DNA of 64,000 nucleotides from Flammeovirgaceae bacterium (GCA_021298015.1 JAJTGY010000012.1:1-64000), one strand, 5' to 3'; counted from the stretch's first letter, positions 26,465 through 36,828 are shown. The notes: a model not told the origin generated them from the sequence alone. A program made the numbers and translations.

Positions 26465-29461
26465 ATGCAAAACAAAGGAATAGTTGTTGTACTCACCGTG
26501 GTGATCACCGCGCTGTGCTTGTACTATCTCTCCTTCACGTTCGTGTCGCGAAAAGTGCAGCAAGATGCCATCGCGTATGCTACGGACGATAAGGGGACCG
26601 TTAACCTGGCCCGGAAACAGACTTATCTGGATTCACTCTGGAACAAACCCGTGTACGATCTGGGGTTTAAAGAATACACGTACAAAGAAGTCAAAGAAAA
26701 CGAACTGGCACTCGGCCTCGATTTGCAGGGTGGCATGCACGTGGTACTGGAGATTTCACCAGCTGACATTGTGCGGGGCCTCGGTGGTTCTTACGCCACG
26801 GACGAAACGTTTCGCGCAGCCTTGACAAAAGCGCGCGAAGGTGAAAAGCGTGGCGAGGGTAAGTTCACTGAACTTTTCCGGCAAGCTGTAAATTCAGCTA
26901 AACCCGATGAGCGTCTGTCGCTGTATTTTGCTTCGGCTGCTAACAAAGACCGCATTACCCAAAGCGCCACGGATGATGAGGTGGTCGAATTTCTCGATAA
27001 AGAGATTGATCAGGCAATCGAGCGATCGTTTACCATCCTCAAGACACGTATCGACCAATTTGGCACTTCACAGCCTAACATCCAGCGGCTTCAGGGCACG
27101 GGACGTATTCAAATCGAAATTCCGGGAGCCGACAATCCCCAGCGCGTACGCAAACTTTTACAGGGTGTAGCCCGCCTGGAGTTTTGGGATGTCGCAGAAT
27201 ACAACGATCCGGCTTTGATTGGCGCATTGTCATCGGTAAATGATAAACTCACGCAGGAACTGCAAGCCCAACAAGCCAGCACACCTGCTATCCAAAATGC
27301 CGCCACGCCTGCCGATACCACGCAATCAGACCTGGCGAAACAACTGGCAGCCCAGGACAGCACGGGCACCTCGTTGGATTCCCTTACCCGGGCAACCACT
27401 TCTCCGCTATTTGGAAAGTGGAGTCAGGGTATCCCCTTCTTGTATGATGTAAAAGATACCGCGGAAATCAACCGGATTCTCAGACGGCCCGATGTACGGA
27501 ATCTCATTCCTTCGTCTATCAACTGGGCGTGGGATGTTAAACCCAATCCCGATGTAACTCCGGGCGTAGAAGATATTCAACTGAACTTTTTGAATGTTGG
27601 ACGAAACCGTAAACCCTTGTTGACCGGTGAGGTGATTACCGATGCCCGAAACGATTTTGATGACAAGGGCGCACCAGCCGTTACCATGAACATGAATGCC
27701 AGCGGCACCAAAACATGGGCTAAGGTAACGCGCGAGGCTTCCCAGCGCCAACCGAAAGGCCGCATCGCCATTGTATTGGATAATTTTGTTTACACGGCTC
27801 CCACGGTTCAGGGCGAAATTCCCAACGGCAACTCCCAGATTACGGGGAACTTTGCGTTGGAAGAAGCCAAAGATTTGGCAAACGTTCTGAAGGCGGGTTC
27901 GCTGCCGGCACCTACCCGCATTGTGGAGGAGGCCATTGTTGGCCCCACGCTGGGTAAGGTTGCCCAAAATCAAGGTTTGATCTCCATGGCTTGCGGTCTC
28001 GCGCTGGTGGTGATTTTCATGATTGCGTATTATGCGAAAGGTGGCTGGATTGCCAACCTGGCGTTGCTGTTCAACATCTTCTTCATCCTGGGAATTTTGG
28101 CTCAGCTCGACTCTGCGCTTACGCTGCCGGGTATTGCCGGTATTGTATTGACCATGGGTATGGCCGTAGATGCCAACGTACTGATTTATGAACGAATTAA
28201 AGAAGAGATGCGCCATGGCCGTAAATTGTTGGATGCCATTAAGAAAGGTTACCAACGCGCCTTTGCCACCATCTTTGACTCGAACCTAACAACCCTGCTC
28301 ACCGCTATCGCTTTGTTTGTCTACGGTCAGGGGCCGCTCCGCGGCTTTGCCATTGTGTTAATGATCGGCATTGGCACCTCGTTCTTCTCGGCCGTTTACA
28401 TCTCTCGCGTTTTTGTGGAGTGGATCACCCGGAAAGGTGACGAATCAAAAATCAGTTTCGAAACCGGGTTGTCTGGCATGGTGCGCAAGCGCAGGGAGTT
28501 TGATTTTATTGGAGCGCGCAAGATCGCCTATATCGGCTCTGTCGCTTTCATTGTGTTGGGAGCCGTCCTGATTGCCATTCAGGGCCTGAACCTCGGGGTA
28601 GATTTTAAGGGTGGACGCTCGTATGTAGTTACCTTTAGGGAATCGGTAGAGGCCACCGAAATGAAAGTGGCGCTTGCCCAGGGATTTGAAAATGCCGGGA
28701 CTGAGGTGAAAAACTTCGGCAGCAACAACGCCATTAAAGTAACTACAGCTTACCTGATTGATGATGACAGTGATGCCGCAGATGAAAAAGTGAAGAGTGC
28801 CTTGATTAGCGGGGTCGCCAAAAAAACCGGCTTTACCTACGTTGAAAATGCCAGCGAAGTGGCGGATAAAACGTTTACCATTGGTTCTTCGTCTAAGGTT
28901 AGTGCCACGGTAGCGGATGACATCAAGAACTCGGCCTGGAAAGCCAGTCTCTTGTCCTTGATCGCCATCTTCATTTACATTTTGGTGCGTTTCAAAAAGT
29001 GGCAGTACTCGGCCGGTGCCATCGTAGCTACGGTACACGACACGTTGTTTGTATTTGCTGCCTTTGCCGTGGCGCGTGTATTTGGCATCGCGTTTGAAAT
29101 TGACCAGGTGTTTGTGGCAGCCGTCTTGACCGTTATTGGTTACTCAATCAACGACACGGTGATCATCTTTGACCGGATTCGCGAATACTTCGAAATGGGT
29201 ACCTCGCACGATCGCAAGCGCATCTTCAACGATGCGATCAACAGCACGCTGGCCCGAACTTTGATCACCTCAGGAACAACATTAGTAGTGGTGATTGTGC
29301 TGTTCCTCTTTGGAGGCGAATCGTTGCGCGGATTCTCGTTTGCGCTGTTGCTCGGTATTGGCGTGGGTACATTCTCATCCATTTTCATCGCATCTCCGGT
29401 AGTTTATGATTTCGACAAGAAGGGCGAAGAAACACCCGCCCTACAACCGAAGGCGGCCTAG
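26465..29461 (+). CDS. secDF: fused protein translocase subunit SecDF
   Basis: Proton-driven Sec accessory protein of 998 residues that pulls preproteins across the inner membrane. The SecD part has one N-terminal helix, the signature LGLDLQGGMHVVLEI, a periplasmic P1 domain with a Gln/Ala/Thr-rich insert near residues 260-310, and ITGNFALEEAKDLANVLKAG before five helices with GMAVDANVLIYERIKEE. The SecF part begins near residue 680 and has GLNLGVDFKGGRSYVVTF and IGYSINDTVIIFDRIREY before the last helices. The fusion is normal in Bacteroidota. A strong terminator follows. Both catalytic D/N-containing helix motifs are intact. Confidence 0.97.
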   Translation: MQNKGIVVVLTVVITALCLYYLSFTFVSRKVQQDAIAYATDDKGTVNLARKQTYLDSLWNKPVYDLGFKEYTYKEVKENELALGLDLQGGMHVVLEISPADIVRGLGGSYATDETFRAALTKAREGEKRGEGKFTELFRQAVNSAKPDERLSLYFASAANKDRITQSATDDEVVEFLDKEIDQAIERSFTILKTRIDQFGTSQPNIQRLQGTGRIQIEIPGADNPQRVRKLLQGVARLEFWDVAEYNDPALIGALSSVNDKLTQELQAQQASTPAIQNAATPADTTQSDLAKQLAAQDSTGTSLDSLTRATTSPLFGKWSQGIPFLYDVKDTAEINRILRRPDVRNLIPSSINWAWDVKPNPDVTPGVEDIQLNFLNVGRNRKPLLTGEVITDARNDFDDKGAPAVTMNMNASGTKTWAKVTREASQRQPKGRIAIVLDNFVYTAPTVQGEIPNGNSQITGNFALEEAKDLANVLKAGSLPAPTRIVEEAIVGPTLGKVAQNQGLISMACGLALVVIFMIAYYAKGGWIANLALLFNIFFILGILAQLDSALTLPGIAGIVLTMGMAVDANVLIYERIKEEMRHGRKLLDAIKKGYQRAFATIFDSNLTTLLTAIALFVYGQGPLRGFAIVLMIGIGTSFFSAVYISRVFVEWITRKGDESKISFETGLSGMVRKRREFDFIGARKIAYIGSVAFIVLGAVLIAIQGLNLGVDFKGGRSYVVTFRESVEATEMKVALAQGFENAGTEVKNFGSNNAIKVTTAYLIDDDSDAADEKVKSALISGVAKKTGFTYVENASEVADKTFTIGSSSKVSATVADDIKNSAWKASLLSLIAIFIYILVRFKKWQYSAGAIVATVHDTLFVFAAFAVARVFGIAFEIDQVFVAAVLTVIGYSINDTVIIFDRIREYFEMGTSHDRKRIFNDAINSTLARTLITSGTTLVVVIVLFLFGGESLRGFSFALLLGIGVGTFSSIFIASPVVYDFDKKGEETPALQPKAA

Positions 29462-29481
29462 GCCAAACACGTTTTTGCATG

Positions 29482-29515
29482 AAACAAAGGCCGCGTACGC
29501 GGCCTTTGTTTTTTT
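29482..29515. terminator. bidirectional terminator between secDF and nhaD
   Basis: A perfect 14-base stem, AAACAAAGGCCGCG against CGCGGCCTTTGTTT, with a two-base TA at the centre is followed by a T-run on the plus strand. The A-rich left arm gives T on the minus strand, so it can also serve nhaD, whose stop codon is at 29515-29517. Confidence 0.9.
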
Positions 29516-30849
29516 CAGGCACTTAACAACAGGTAAACAACAGCTCCACCTACATAACCTAAAAACGCCAGCCAGCTAATCCGCTTGACGTACCAGATAA
29601 ACTCGATACGTTCCATACCCATTGCCGCCACCCCGGCTGCCGACCCGATAATCAGCAAGCTGCCGCCTGTACCCGCACAGTAAGCGAGGTAATGCCATAA
29701 TGTACTGTCCACCGGAAATTCGGTCAGTGAATACATGCCCATGCTGGCGGCAACCAAAGGCACGTTATCCACAATAGCGGAGAGCACCCCGATCAGGCTT
29801 ACAATGATGCGGGAATCACCGAACGTACGGTCGAGCGTAGCTGCAAAATGATGCAGCGTCTGCATCGACTCCAGCGCACTCACGGCCAAAAGAATTCCAA
29901 AGAAGAACAACACGCTCGGCACATCGGCACGCGAAAGCGCAGTAGCCACCGAAAACTTACGTCTCTCAAATTCATCGGCAGCCGGGTTGATGATCTCCGA
30001 GATGATCCAAAGCACGCCCAGCCCAAGCAGGATTCCCATGTACGGTGGCAAGTGAGTGACCGACTTAAACACAGGCACGAACACCAGCGACCCGATGCCC
30101 GCCAACAGCATCAGTCGGCTGGCAAACCCGGGTTGATGATTACCGGCAGGAGAATGGGCTTCGCCAATCGACCCCTTTAGCTTTGTATTGAGAACCAATA
30201 AAGGAACCAGCAGGCAAACCATGCTGGGTAAGAAAAGACCTTTCATAATGGCCCCCGATGTAATCTGGCCACCGATCCAAAGCATGGTTGTGGTTACATC
30301 GCCAATGGGTGACCACGCGCCTCCGGCATTGGCGGCAATCACGATCATTCCCGCAAAGAAGAGTCGCCTATCCTGATCGGGTATCAACTTCCGCACCAGC
30401 GATACCATGACAATCGTGGTGGTGAGGTTATCCAGAATAGCGGACAGAAAAAAGGTGACCCAACTCACCAGCCACATGAGCGTGCGAACATTTGTAGTTC
30501 TGATACGATCGGTAATGATTCGAAACCCCTCATGGGCATCGACCAACTCTACAATAGTCATGGCACCGAGCAGAAAGAATAGAATCGCTGCAATTTGACC
30601 CAGGTGATGCGACAACTCCGCCCGAATGAACGAGGAATAAAGATCACCGTCTGCTGGCGATTGGGCCGCAACAAATGAGCTATAACCGGGCGTTTGTTCA
30701 AATTGAGCATTGGGCGGTTGCCAGGCAAAAAGTGCCCAGCACAATACACCCGTGATTAGCGCTGTCGCGGCTTTGTTGATCTTTATCGGATGCTCCAACG
30801 CAATGGCCAGATAACCGATGATGAAGACCACGATGATCAGGTTTTCCAT
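29515..30849 (-). CDS. nhaD: NhaD-family Na+/H+ antiporter
   Basis: Ion-transporter-superfamily protein of 444 residues with 11-13 hydrophobic segments. It exchanges sodium for protons at the inner membrane. Typical NhaD blocks are seen: LAIALEHPIKINKAA near the start, LLGAMTIVELVDAHEGF, FFLSAILDNLTTTIVM (the conserved D-N-x-T motif), ANAGGAWSPIGDVTTTMLW, and LSAIVDNVPLVAASMGMY in the second half. Both inverted-repeat halves are complete. It shares the terminator with secDF. Confidence 0.93.
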   Translation of the reverse strand: MENLIIVVFIIGYLAIALEHPIKINKAATALITGVLCWALFAWQPPNAQFEQTPGYSSFVAAQSPADGDLYSSFIRAELSHHLGQIAAILFFLLGAMTIVELVDAHEGFRIITDRIRTTNVRTLMWLVSWVTFFLSAILDNLTTTIVMVSLVRKLIPDQDRRLFFAGMIVIAANAGGAWSPIGDVTTTMLWIGGQITSGAIMKGLFLPSMVCLLVPLLVLNTKLKGSIGEAHSPAGNHQPGFASRLMLLAGIGSLVFVPVFKSVTHLPPYMGILLGLGVLWIISEIINPAADEFERRKFSVATALSRADVPSVLFFFGILLAVSALESMQTLHHFAATLDRTFGDSRIIVSLIGVLSAIVDNVPLVAASMGMYSLTEFPVDSTLWHYLAYCAGTGGSLLIIGSAAGVAAMGMERIEFIWYVKRISWLAFLGYVGGAVVYLLLSA

Positions 30850-30939
30850 ACTAGTTTCGTGAGGGGAAAGATGGCAGCCCGCACGAAAGAAACGGGCGTT
30901 GCCTGCAGGCTTCTAATGAATTTTTAATAAGTGACACGC

Positions 30940-30947
30940 TACCTTTG
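30940..30947 (+). promoter_or_regulatory. TAnnTTTG promoter box for the response regulator
   Basis: TACCTTTG, an exact -7 match, ends 4 bases before the ATG at 30952. Transcription would begin at or next to the start codon, giving a leaderless message. No clear TTTG -33 element is visible. Confidence 0.5.
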
Positions 30948-30951
30948 CTCT

Positions 30952-31626
30952 ATGCGTATTTTGTTGATTGAGGACGAACCAAAGACGATTGTTTCGGTTA
31001 AGAAGGGTCTTGAAGAAAACGCCTACACGGTAGATGCCACCACTGATGGCAAAACCGGCAAACACCTGGCCTTTCGTAACTCCTACGACCTGATCATTTC
31101 CGACATCATCATGCCCGGGCTTAGTGGGCTTGAATTGTGCCGCGAAATCCGAAAAGCCAAAATCAATACACCCATTCTGCTGTTGACCGCACTTTCCAGT
31201 ACAGACGATGTTGTGACAGGGCTGGATAGCGGAGCCGATGACTACCTGGCGAAACCTTTTGAGTTCAAAGAATTGCTGGCCAGAACACGGGCGTTAACCA
31301 AGAGAAAAGGTGATATACAATGGGACAGCACGCTGGTCTATGAGGACCTCAGCCTGGACACCGAAACCAAGGTGGTCAAGCGTGCCGGAAACATCATCCG
31401 GCTCACCGCAAAAGAATTTGCGCTACTCGAGCATTTTATGCGCAATCCGGAACGCACACTGTCAAAAGCCGAACTGGCCCGCCACGTTTGGGGCATTGAT
31501 TTTGATACCGGTACCAACATGGTGGAGGTTTACGTCAATTACCTGCGAAACAAAATGGACCGCGACTTTGATACCCGCCTGATTCATACGCACTTTGGGC
31601 TCGGGTACATCTTGAAAAAAGCCTAG
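30952..31626 (+). CDS. OmpR-family response regulator
   Basis: Two-component regulator of 224 residues. The ATG at 30952 (MRILLIEDEPKT) gives the canonical receiver start; an in-frame GTG at 30931 would overlap the promoter box. The receiver domain has the acidic pair E7/D8, the phospho-acceptor Asp51 in IISDIIMPG, Thr79 and Lys101 in LAKPF. The C-terminal winged helix (about residues 125-224) ends VEVYVNYLRNKMDRDF and THFGLGYILKKA. It is followed after 3 bases by its histidine kinase. CusR/RprY-like regulators of this kind respond to metals or envelope stress, but the signal is not readable here. Confidence 0.95.
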   Translation: MRILLIEDEPKTIVSVKKGLEENAYTVDATTDGKTGKHLAFRNSYDLIISDIIMPGLSGLELCREIRKAKINTPILLLTALSSTDDVVTGLDSGADDYLAKPFEFKELLARTRALTKRKGDIQWDSTLVYEDLSLDTETKVVKRAGNIIRLTAKEFALLEHFMRNPERTLSKAELARHVWGIDFDTGTNMVEVYVNYLRNKMDRDFDTRLIHTHFGLGYILKKA

Positions 31627-31629
31627 TCC

Positions 31630-33000
31630 GTGCAAATCCGCACCCGCCTCACCGTCCAGTTTACGCTATGGGTAACCGGAATCATCTCTGTAGCTTTCCT
31701 GGCCATCTACACCCAGATGCAGCTGGTTACCCACGAGGACTTCCGGGAGCGGTTGCGGAAAAAGGCCATAACTTCTGCGGTGTTGCTGTTGAAAGTGGAG
31801 GAAGTCGACTCGGTATTGCTCCGCACCATTGACCTGGCCAAGCGTGACCTCTTGCACCATGAAAATATTTCGATTCTAAATGAGTACAGGGAAGAGATTT
31901 ACACCAACAATGATAAGATTCACTTCAAACTAGGCCCGGATTTTTTTCAACAGGTGGAAAACGAAGGGGGAGCCACTCGCCAACAGGGAGATTTTGATGT
32001 TATCGGAGTGCCATTTCACGATCGGGGAAAGCACTACACGCTCGTAGCCGGGGCAGTTAATGAAGACGGTGAAGAGCGTTTGCGCAGTTTGCGCGTGACG
32101 CTTGTAGCACTTGGAGCCGGCATGGTACTCATTATAGCATTGGCCGGATGGATCTATGCGGGGCGTGCACTTCGCCCGATACAAAAAATGATTCGGGATC
32201 TTCAGCAAATTTCACCCAGCGAGTTGACCTCGCGGCTTGAAACGCCCCGCCATTTGGATGAAATCGGTCGCCTCACCACCATCATCAATGATCTGCTAAC
32301 GCGAATCGAACGGGCATTCGAAACCGAAAAACAATTTGTCAGCAATGTTTCGCACGAGCTCAAAAACCCCCTGACGAAAATCACCTCGCAACTGGAAGTA
32401 ACACTATTGCGACCGCGCCCGCCCGAAGAGTACCAAAAATTGCTGGAGTCACTGCTGGAAGATACGCGCGACCTCAACCAACTGGCCAACAGTTTGCTGG
32501 AATTGGCACGACTTTCAGCCGTACGAAATGGTCAGCCAATGGAAACGGTTCGATTGGATGAAGTACTGTGGGATGCCCGCGACCACGTGCTCAAAATTAA
32601 CGAGCACTTTCACGTCACCGTGGTGCCCCTGCAACTACCAGACGAGGCCGTCCACCTGGAATTACCCGGGCATGGCCACCTTCTCCGGCTGGCGCTCCAA
32701 AACATCATCGAAAATGCCTGCAAGTTTTCGCCCGACCATACGGCCCGGATTGAACTTAACCGCGAGCCAGGTGCGTTCGTCATTTTGGTTTCGGATCGTG
32801 GCCCCGGCATTCCACCCGAAGATTTGGCCAACATCCTGAATCCGTTTTTCCGCAGCAATGCCACCTCGCAAACAAAAGGCCATGGTATCGGTCTGTCGCT
32901 GGTTAGCCGAATTGTGGCACTTCATGGCGGAACGATTCATTTCGAACAAAGGCAGCCCGGAACATGCGTCCGGATCACTATCCCGCAGCGGGCCTTTTAA
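31630..33000 (+). CDS. sensor histidine kinase
   Basis: Membrane sensor kinase of 456 residues starting at GTG 31630, three bases after the regulator stop. Order: helix 1 (ITVQFTLWVTGIISVAFLAIY region), a periplasmic sensor of about 120 residues, helix 2 (LVALGAGMVLIIALAGWIYAG), a HAMP linker (RALRPIQKMIRDLQQ), the HisKA box NVSHELKNPLTK with the phospho-acceptor His242, and a HATPase domain with NIIENACKF (N box), SDRGPGIPPEDL (G1) and KGHGIGLSLVSRI (G2). All boxes are intact. It pairs with the regulator upstream; the two end at a strong terminator. Confidence 0.95.
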   Translation: MQIRTRLTVQFTLWVTGIISVAFLAIYTQMQLVTHEDFRERLRKKAITSAVLLLKVEEVDSVLLRTIDLAKRDLLHHENISILNEYREEIYTNNDKIHFKLGPDFFQQVENEGGATRQQGDFDVIGVPFHDRGKHYTLVAGAVNEDGEERLRSLRVTLVALGAGMVLIIALAGWIYAGRALRPIQKMIRDLQQISPSELTSRLETPRHLDEIGRLTTIINDLLTRIERAFETEKQFVSNVSHELKNPLTKITSQLEVTLLRPRPPEEYQKLLESLLEDTRDLNQLANSLLELARLSAVRNGQPMETVRLDEVLWDARDHVLKINEHFHVTVVPLQLPDEAVHLELPGHGHLLRLALQNIIENACKFSPDHTARIELNREPGAFVILVSDRGPGIPPEDLANILNPFFRSNATSQTKGHGIGLSLVSRIVALHGGTIHFEQRQPGTCVRITIPQRAF

Positions 33001-33143
33001 GTTTTTTCTAATTGATGTTTCCGGCCGGACAACTCGCTGAAGTCTACCTTTCGAAAAGTTTTAGAGGTTTAAAGATTCGGGTTTTTTCATAGTACAGGTT
33101 TATTTTTTGGGGAACCATTGTGTCAGTCAAACCAATCGCCCCA

Positions 33144-33175
33144 AAGGGTCAGCGCAAGCTGACCCTTCTATTTTT
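33144..33175 (+). terminator. intrinsic terminator after the two-component operon
   Basis: A perfect 10-base stem, AAGGGTCAGC against GCTGACCCTT, closed by a GCAA tetraloop, with TTTTT three bases beyond. It lies 143 bases downstream of the kinase stop. The stretch in between holds no open frame of note; it has a TACCTTTC box at 33045-33052. Confidence 0.9.
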
Positions 33176-33206
33176 GGAAGAAAAGTAACGCTGCGGCTGT
33201 TTTTAG

Positions 33207-33214
33207 TAGTTTTG
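33207..33214 (+). promoter_or_regulatory. TAnnTTTG promoter box for prfC
   Basis: TAGTTTTG is an exact -7 match and ends 10 bases before the prfC ATG, so a leader of only a few bases is expected. A TTTG at 33173-33176 is too far upstream to be the normal -33 partner. Confidence 0.5.
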
Positions 33215-33224
33215 CGGCCGCTTT

Positions 33225-34808
33225 ATGAACCTCCCCTCTGAAATTGCCAGGCGCAGAACCTTTGGCATCATTAGTCACCCGGATGCGGGCAAAACCACGC
33301 TTACCGAAAAGCTCCTGCTGTTTGGCGGTGCCATTCAAAAGGCCGGAGCGGTAAAATCCAGCAAAATCAAGGAACACGCCCGCAGCGACTGGATGGAGAT
33401 CGAAAAACAACGCGGTATTTCCGTGGCCACATCGGTGATGGGCTTCAACTATAAGGATCTCAAAATCAATCTGCTGGATACCCCCGGTCACCAGGACTTT
33501 GCCGAAGATACCTTCCGCACGCTCACCGCAGTGGATAGCGTTATAATGGTGATTGATTGCGTGAAAGGTGTGGAGATGCAAACGGAGAAGCTGATGGAGG
33601 TTTGCCGCATGCGCAGCACACCGGTGCTCTGTTTCATCAACAAACTGGATCGCGAAGGCCAGGATCCTTTCGACTTGCTGGATGAAATTGAACAAAAGCT
33701 TGACATTAAGGTACGGCCGTTAAGCTGGCCGATTAGCATGGGGAAAACATTCCGCGGAGTCTACAGCCTTTACGAAAAGAAGCTACACCTTTTTACGCCC
33801 AGCAAAACTACCGTAGAAGAGGGCGTTGAAATCACGGACATCAATAGTACCGAATTGGATCACCTGGTGGGTGAGAATAATGCCGCCAAACTCCGCGCTG
33901 ACGTTGAGTTGATTGAAGGCGTATACCCCGAATTCGATGTAAACGAATACCTGGCGGGTCGCGTAGCCCCGGTGTTTTTTGGAAGCGCAGTCAACAACTT
34001 TGGTGTGAAGGAGCTACTCGACACGTTCATTCGTATTGCCCCTCCCCCGCAACCGAGGGCTACATCGCTGCGCGTGGTGCACCCGGAAGAATCTAAATTT
34101 TCAGGTTTCATTTTTAAGATCCACGCCAACATGGATCCCAAACACCGAAACCGCATCGCGTTCATCCGCATCTGCTCCGGCAAATTTGAGCGGGGCAACA
34201 ACTACTACCATGTGCGTCAGGAGAAATCGCTTCGGTTTTCCAATGCTACCGCCTTTATGGCACAAGACCGCGAAACCGTTGAAGAAGCCTGGCCGGGCGA
34301 TATTGTGGGGATCTATGACACGGGTAATCTAAAGATTGGGGATACGCTGACCGAAGGTGAAAAAACAGTCTACACGGGTATTCCAAGTTTTTCGCCCGAG
34401 ATATTCAAAGAAGTGCTGAACAAGGACGCCATGAAAACCAAGCAATTGGAAAAAGGGCTCCAGCAGTTAATGGAGGAAGGCGTGGCCCAGTTATTCACAT
34501 TCGACATTGGCAAACGCAAAGTGGTAGGCACTGTGGGTGCGCTGCAGTTTGAAGTCATTCAGTTTCGCCTGAAGCACGAGTACAGCGCCACGGTGGAGTT
34601 TGTACCACAAAATATCTACAAAGCGTGTTGGATTAGCAGCAGCAATCCTCAAAAACTGCAGGAGTTCATTGACAGCAAACAGCGGCATATCGCCCGCGAT
34701 AAGGAGGGAAAACTGGTATTTATGGCTGAGTCAAAAGCATGGCTGCAAATGGTACAAGACAACTTCCCGGAAATCCAGTTTCATTTTACGTCTGAATTCA
34801 AGAGCTAG
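33225..34808 (+). CDS. prfC: peptide chain release factor 3
   Basis: Translational GTPase of 527 residues that recycles RF1/RF2 from the ribosome after termination. It starts [29 protein letters not shown] (P-loop HPDAGKTT), followed by the RF3-specific [26 protein letters not shown] (switch I, G2), [13 protein letters not shown] (G3) and [12 protein letters not shown] (G4 NKxD). The C-terminal domains end in FHFTSEF. Length is normal. The last four bases, CTAG, are shared with the convergent GWxTD gene. Confidence 0.97.
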   Translation: MNLPSEIARRRTFGIISHPDAGKTTLTEKLLLFGGAIQKAGAVKSSKIKEHARSDWMEIEKQRGISVATSVMGFNYKDLKINLLDTPGHQDFAEDTFRTLTAVDSVIMVIDCVKGVEMQTEKLMEVCRMRSTPVLCFINKLDREGQDPFDLLDEIEQKLDIKVRPLSWPISMGKTFRGVYSLYEKKLHLFTPSKTTVEEGVEITDINSTELDHLVGENNAAKLRADVELIEGVYPEFDVNEYLAGRVAPVFFGSAVNNFGVKELLDTFIRIAPPPQPRATSLRVVHPEESKFSGFIFKIHANMDPKHRNRIAFIRICSGKFERGNNYYHVRQEKSLRFSNATAFMAQDRETVEEAWPGDIVGIYDTGNLKIGDTLTEGEKTVYTGIPSFSPEIFKEVLNKDAMKTKQLEKGLQQLMEEGVAQLFTFDIGKRKVVGTVGALQFEVIQFRLKHEYSATVEFVPQNIYKACWISSSNPQKLQEFIDSKQRHIARDKEGKLVFMAESKAWLQMVQDNFPEIQFHFTSEFKS

Positions 34809-35980
34809 AACCTCGCTTTGCGCCAAAGGTCAATGGTGCTGTACCAGGCTTCCGCAAAACGCTTGTCACGCAGCAGGATGAAGTGATCCGGATCATACAC
34901 GCTGCCGCTTTTTACAAACGTAAACGACACATCGAGGGCGCGGTAACGCCAAACCTGGTTGCCAGAGTTGAAGAGTAATTCGTCCGGAGAGCCAAAGACC
35001 AGGTAAATCATACCCCGGTCGGACCGCCAGCCTTCTTTATATGAAGTGAAATACGTGTTCGCCAGCTCAACTCTGCGAAAATAACTACGCATAAAATTCC
35101 GGGCGCGATCTTTATCGCGCGTTATTTCCAGGATCACTTTATCGAACAGCGCCTTATCGCTGCCGGCCGCCTCCAGACTCTTGTACTCGTCAGGCGTACA
35201 CACGTACATGAGCGGATCGCGAATCTGTTCTACGCGGTTGAATTTCGGAAAAGGGGGCGGAACCGCCATCATGGTAAAGCCCTCAGCAGCGGCTGTATCC
35301 TCCTGAAACAAGTAAAGCCCGGGCGATTTGAACCGAATCGTTTCCCCACTCCTGACCTGAAAAAGTGAGTCGTGAAACAGAAAGCGCTCAACCGGTGCAA
35401 GCTTTTCGGCAAACGGTGGTAAAGCGGGAGGAAACTTTTGATTACGGTAGAATGACACAAACATCGGTGTGTTGGGCCCGGAGCCCACCACCTTAAAGGA
35501 TTCGCCAACGGAGACGTAGCTGGACATCCAGACTCCAGCTTCATTTTCCAGCCGGCCCCTGACCGGAAAAATCGGCTCAATCAAATGATGGAAAGTCCAT
35601 TGCCGTCCGGTTTTCTGATTGCGGATGATCAAAACCAGCAGGTAGGGCTTTTCCCGCAGATCAACGGAAACAAGGCCCGTCACCGGTTTACTCTGCGCTT
35701 CAATTACAACGCTATCCTTTTTGAACTCGGTACCGACACGCTGGGTATAACTTTCACGCGTCTCCCACAACACCAAGTAAACCTGTTGCAGATTGTCTAT
35801 TGGCTTAAAAGATAAGCGATAGTCTACCCGCATCTTACCCTCCTCATGTTGTGCATGCAGTGATACCTGCACTTCTTCATTGGGGTCGTACAAATAGTTT
35901 TGATTTAGGGAGGCAATGGACTGAGCCTTCAACGAGACGGCAGCCATAAGCCCGAATAACGTGATCAGCAGTCTTTTCAT
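34805..35980 (-). CDS. GWxTD domain-containing exported protein
   Basis: Exported protein of about 391 residues; the start at 35980 ([21 protein letters not shown]) gives a signal peptide. The N-terminal half is beta-rich, reading like Ig-type modules ([22 protein letters not shown] and so on). The C-terminal 130 residues contain [11 protein letters not shown]..., then [18 protein letters not shown] and [13 protein letters not shown], the GWxTD domain, here with S in place of T. The domain is common in Bacteroidota and its function is unknown. Its stop codon shares four bases with prfC. Confidence 0.85.
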   Translation of the reverse strand: MKRLLITLFGLMAAVSLKAQSIASLNQNYLYDPNEEVQVSLHAQHEEGKMRVDYRLSFKPIDNLQQVYLVLWETRESYTQRVGTEFKKDSVVIEAQSKPVTGLVSVDLREKPYLLVLIIRNQKTGRQWTFHHLIEPIFPVRGRLENEAGVWMSSYVSVGESFKVVGSGPNTPMFVSFYRNQKFPPALPPFAEKLAPVERFLFHDSLFQVRSGETIRFKSPGLYLFQEDTAAAEGFTMMAVPPPFPKFNRVEQIRDPLMYVCTPDEYKSLEAAGSDKALFDKVILEITRDKDRARNFMRSYFRRVELANTYFTSYKEGWRSDRGMIYLVFGSPDELLFNSGNQVWRYRALDVSFTFVKSGSVYDPDHFILLRDKRFAEAWYSTIDLWRKARF

Positions 35981-36051
35981 ACACACAAACCGGTGGTTAA
36001 TTTACAACGAACAATTGAGAGTATTCGGTTAATTTGCAACCGGATTTTTTT

Positions 36052-36828
36052 ATGGCTTCCGTCTTTACTACCGAGATAACATCCGGCTCCATCCCATCCG
36101 ATAACCCGATTCACCAGCGTTTGTTAAAGGCCTATGTGTGGGCGGCCGACCTGGTGAGTGGTCATACCCTGGAAGTGGGCTGTGGAGAAGGCCGTGGCCT
36201 GGATTTATTGCTGCCTCGCGTAACCGCCCTCACCGCTATTGACAAGCTGACCAACGTGATTGGCGAATTGCGCAAGCGCTACCCGTCTATCACCTTCATC
36301 GATGACTTCCTGCCGCCCTTGCGCAACCTGGCCGATAATTCATTTGACTGTGTGGTAAGTTTCCAGGTAATTGAACACATCGAGGATGATCACTCTTTTT
36401 TGAAAGAAATTCACCGCGTATTGAAACCGGGCGGCCTCGCGTTGATCACGACTCCCAATCGACCTTTGTCGCTCAGCCGCAACCCCTGGCACGTGCGTGA
36501 GTATACGGCCAGCGAGCTTACCTCACTGGCCCAAAAGTATTTTGCTTCGGTAACCATGAAAGGTGTTACCGGAAATGACAAGGTACTGGCATATTACGAG
36601 CGTAACAAAAAATCCGTGGAACGCATTACGCGATGGGACATCCTGGATCTGCAACACCTACTGCCGGCAGCGTGGCTGCGCGTGCCCTACGAAATACTGA
36701 ACCGGCTCAACCGAAACAAATTGAAAACGACTTCGGACGAACTGGTCATGTCCATCCGACATGACGACTACCTCATCACCGAGGATGCCGAACACGCACT
36801 GGATTTATTTCTGATCGTGCGGAAGTGA
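36052..36828 (+). CDS. class I SAM-dependent methyltransferase
   Basis: Protein of 258 residues from the ATG at 36052 (MASVFTTEITS); an in-frame TTG at 36034 is less likely. Methyltransf_11/UbiE-like motifs: GHTLEVGCGEGRGLDLLLP (motif I), LTAIDKLTNVIGEL, FDCVVSFQVIEHIEDD (motif II/III) and IHRVLKPGGLALITTPN. After the core, a 90-residue tail of unknown role holds DELVMSIRHDDYLI. The substrate is not predictable. It stands alone between the GWxTD gene and the inverted repeat at 36.9 kb. Confidence 0.88.
   Translation: MASVFTTEITSGSIPSDNPIHQRLLKAYVWAADLVSGHTLEVGCGEGRGLDLLLPRVTALTAIDKLTNVIGELRKRYPSITFIDDFLPPLRNLADNSFDCVVSFQVIEHIEDDHSFLKEIHRVLKPGGLALITTPNRPLSLSRNPWHVREYTASELTSLAQKYFASVTMKGVTGNDKVLAYYERNKKSVERITRWDILDLQHLLPAAWLRVPYEILNRLNRNKLKTTSDELVMSIRHDDYLITEDAEHALDLFLIVRK

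Noticed and set aside
27407-28255. 282-codon antisense frame opposite secDF
   Set aside because: The translation is His/Asn/Gln-rich without a family pattern, typical of the reverse of a membrane-protein gene.
34805-34808. CTAG shared by the stops of prfC and the GWxTD gene
   Set aside because: A palindromic CTAG naturally gives TAG on both strands; such 4-base convergent overlaps are common and need no special explanation.
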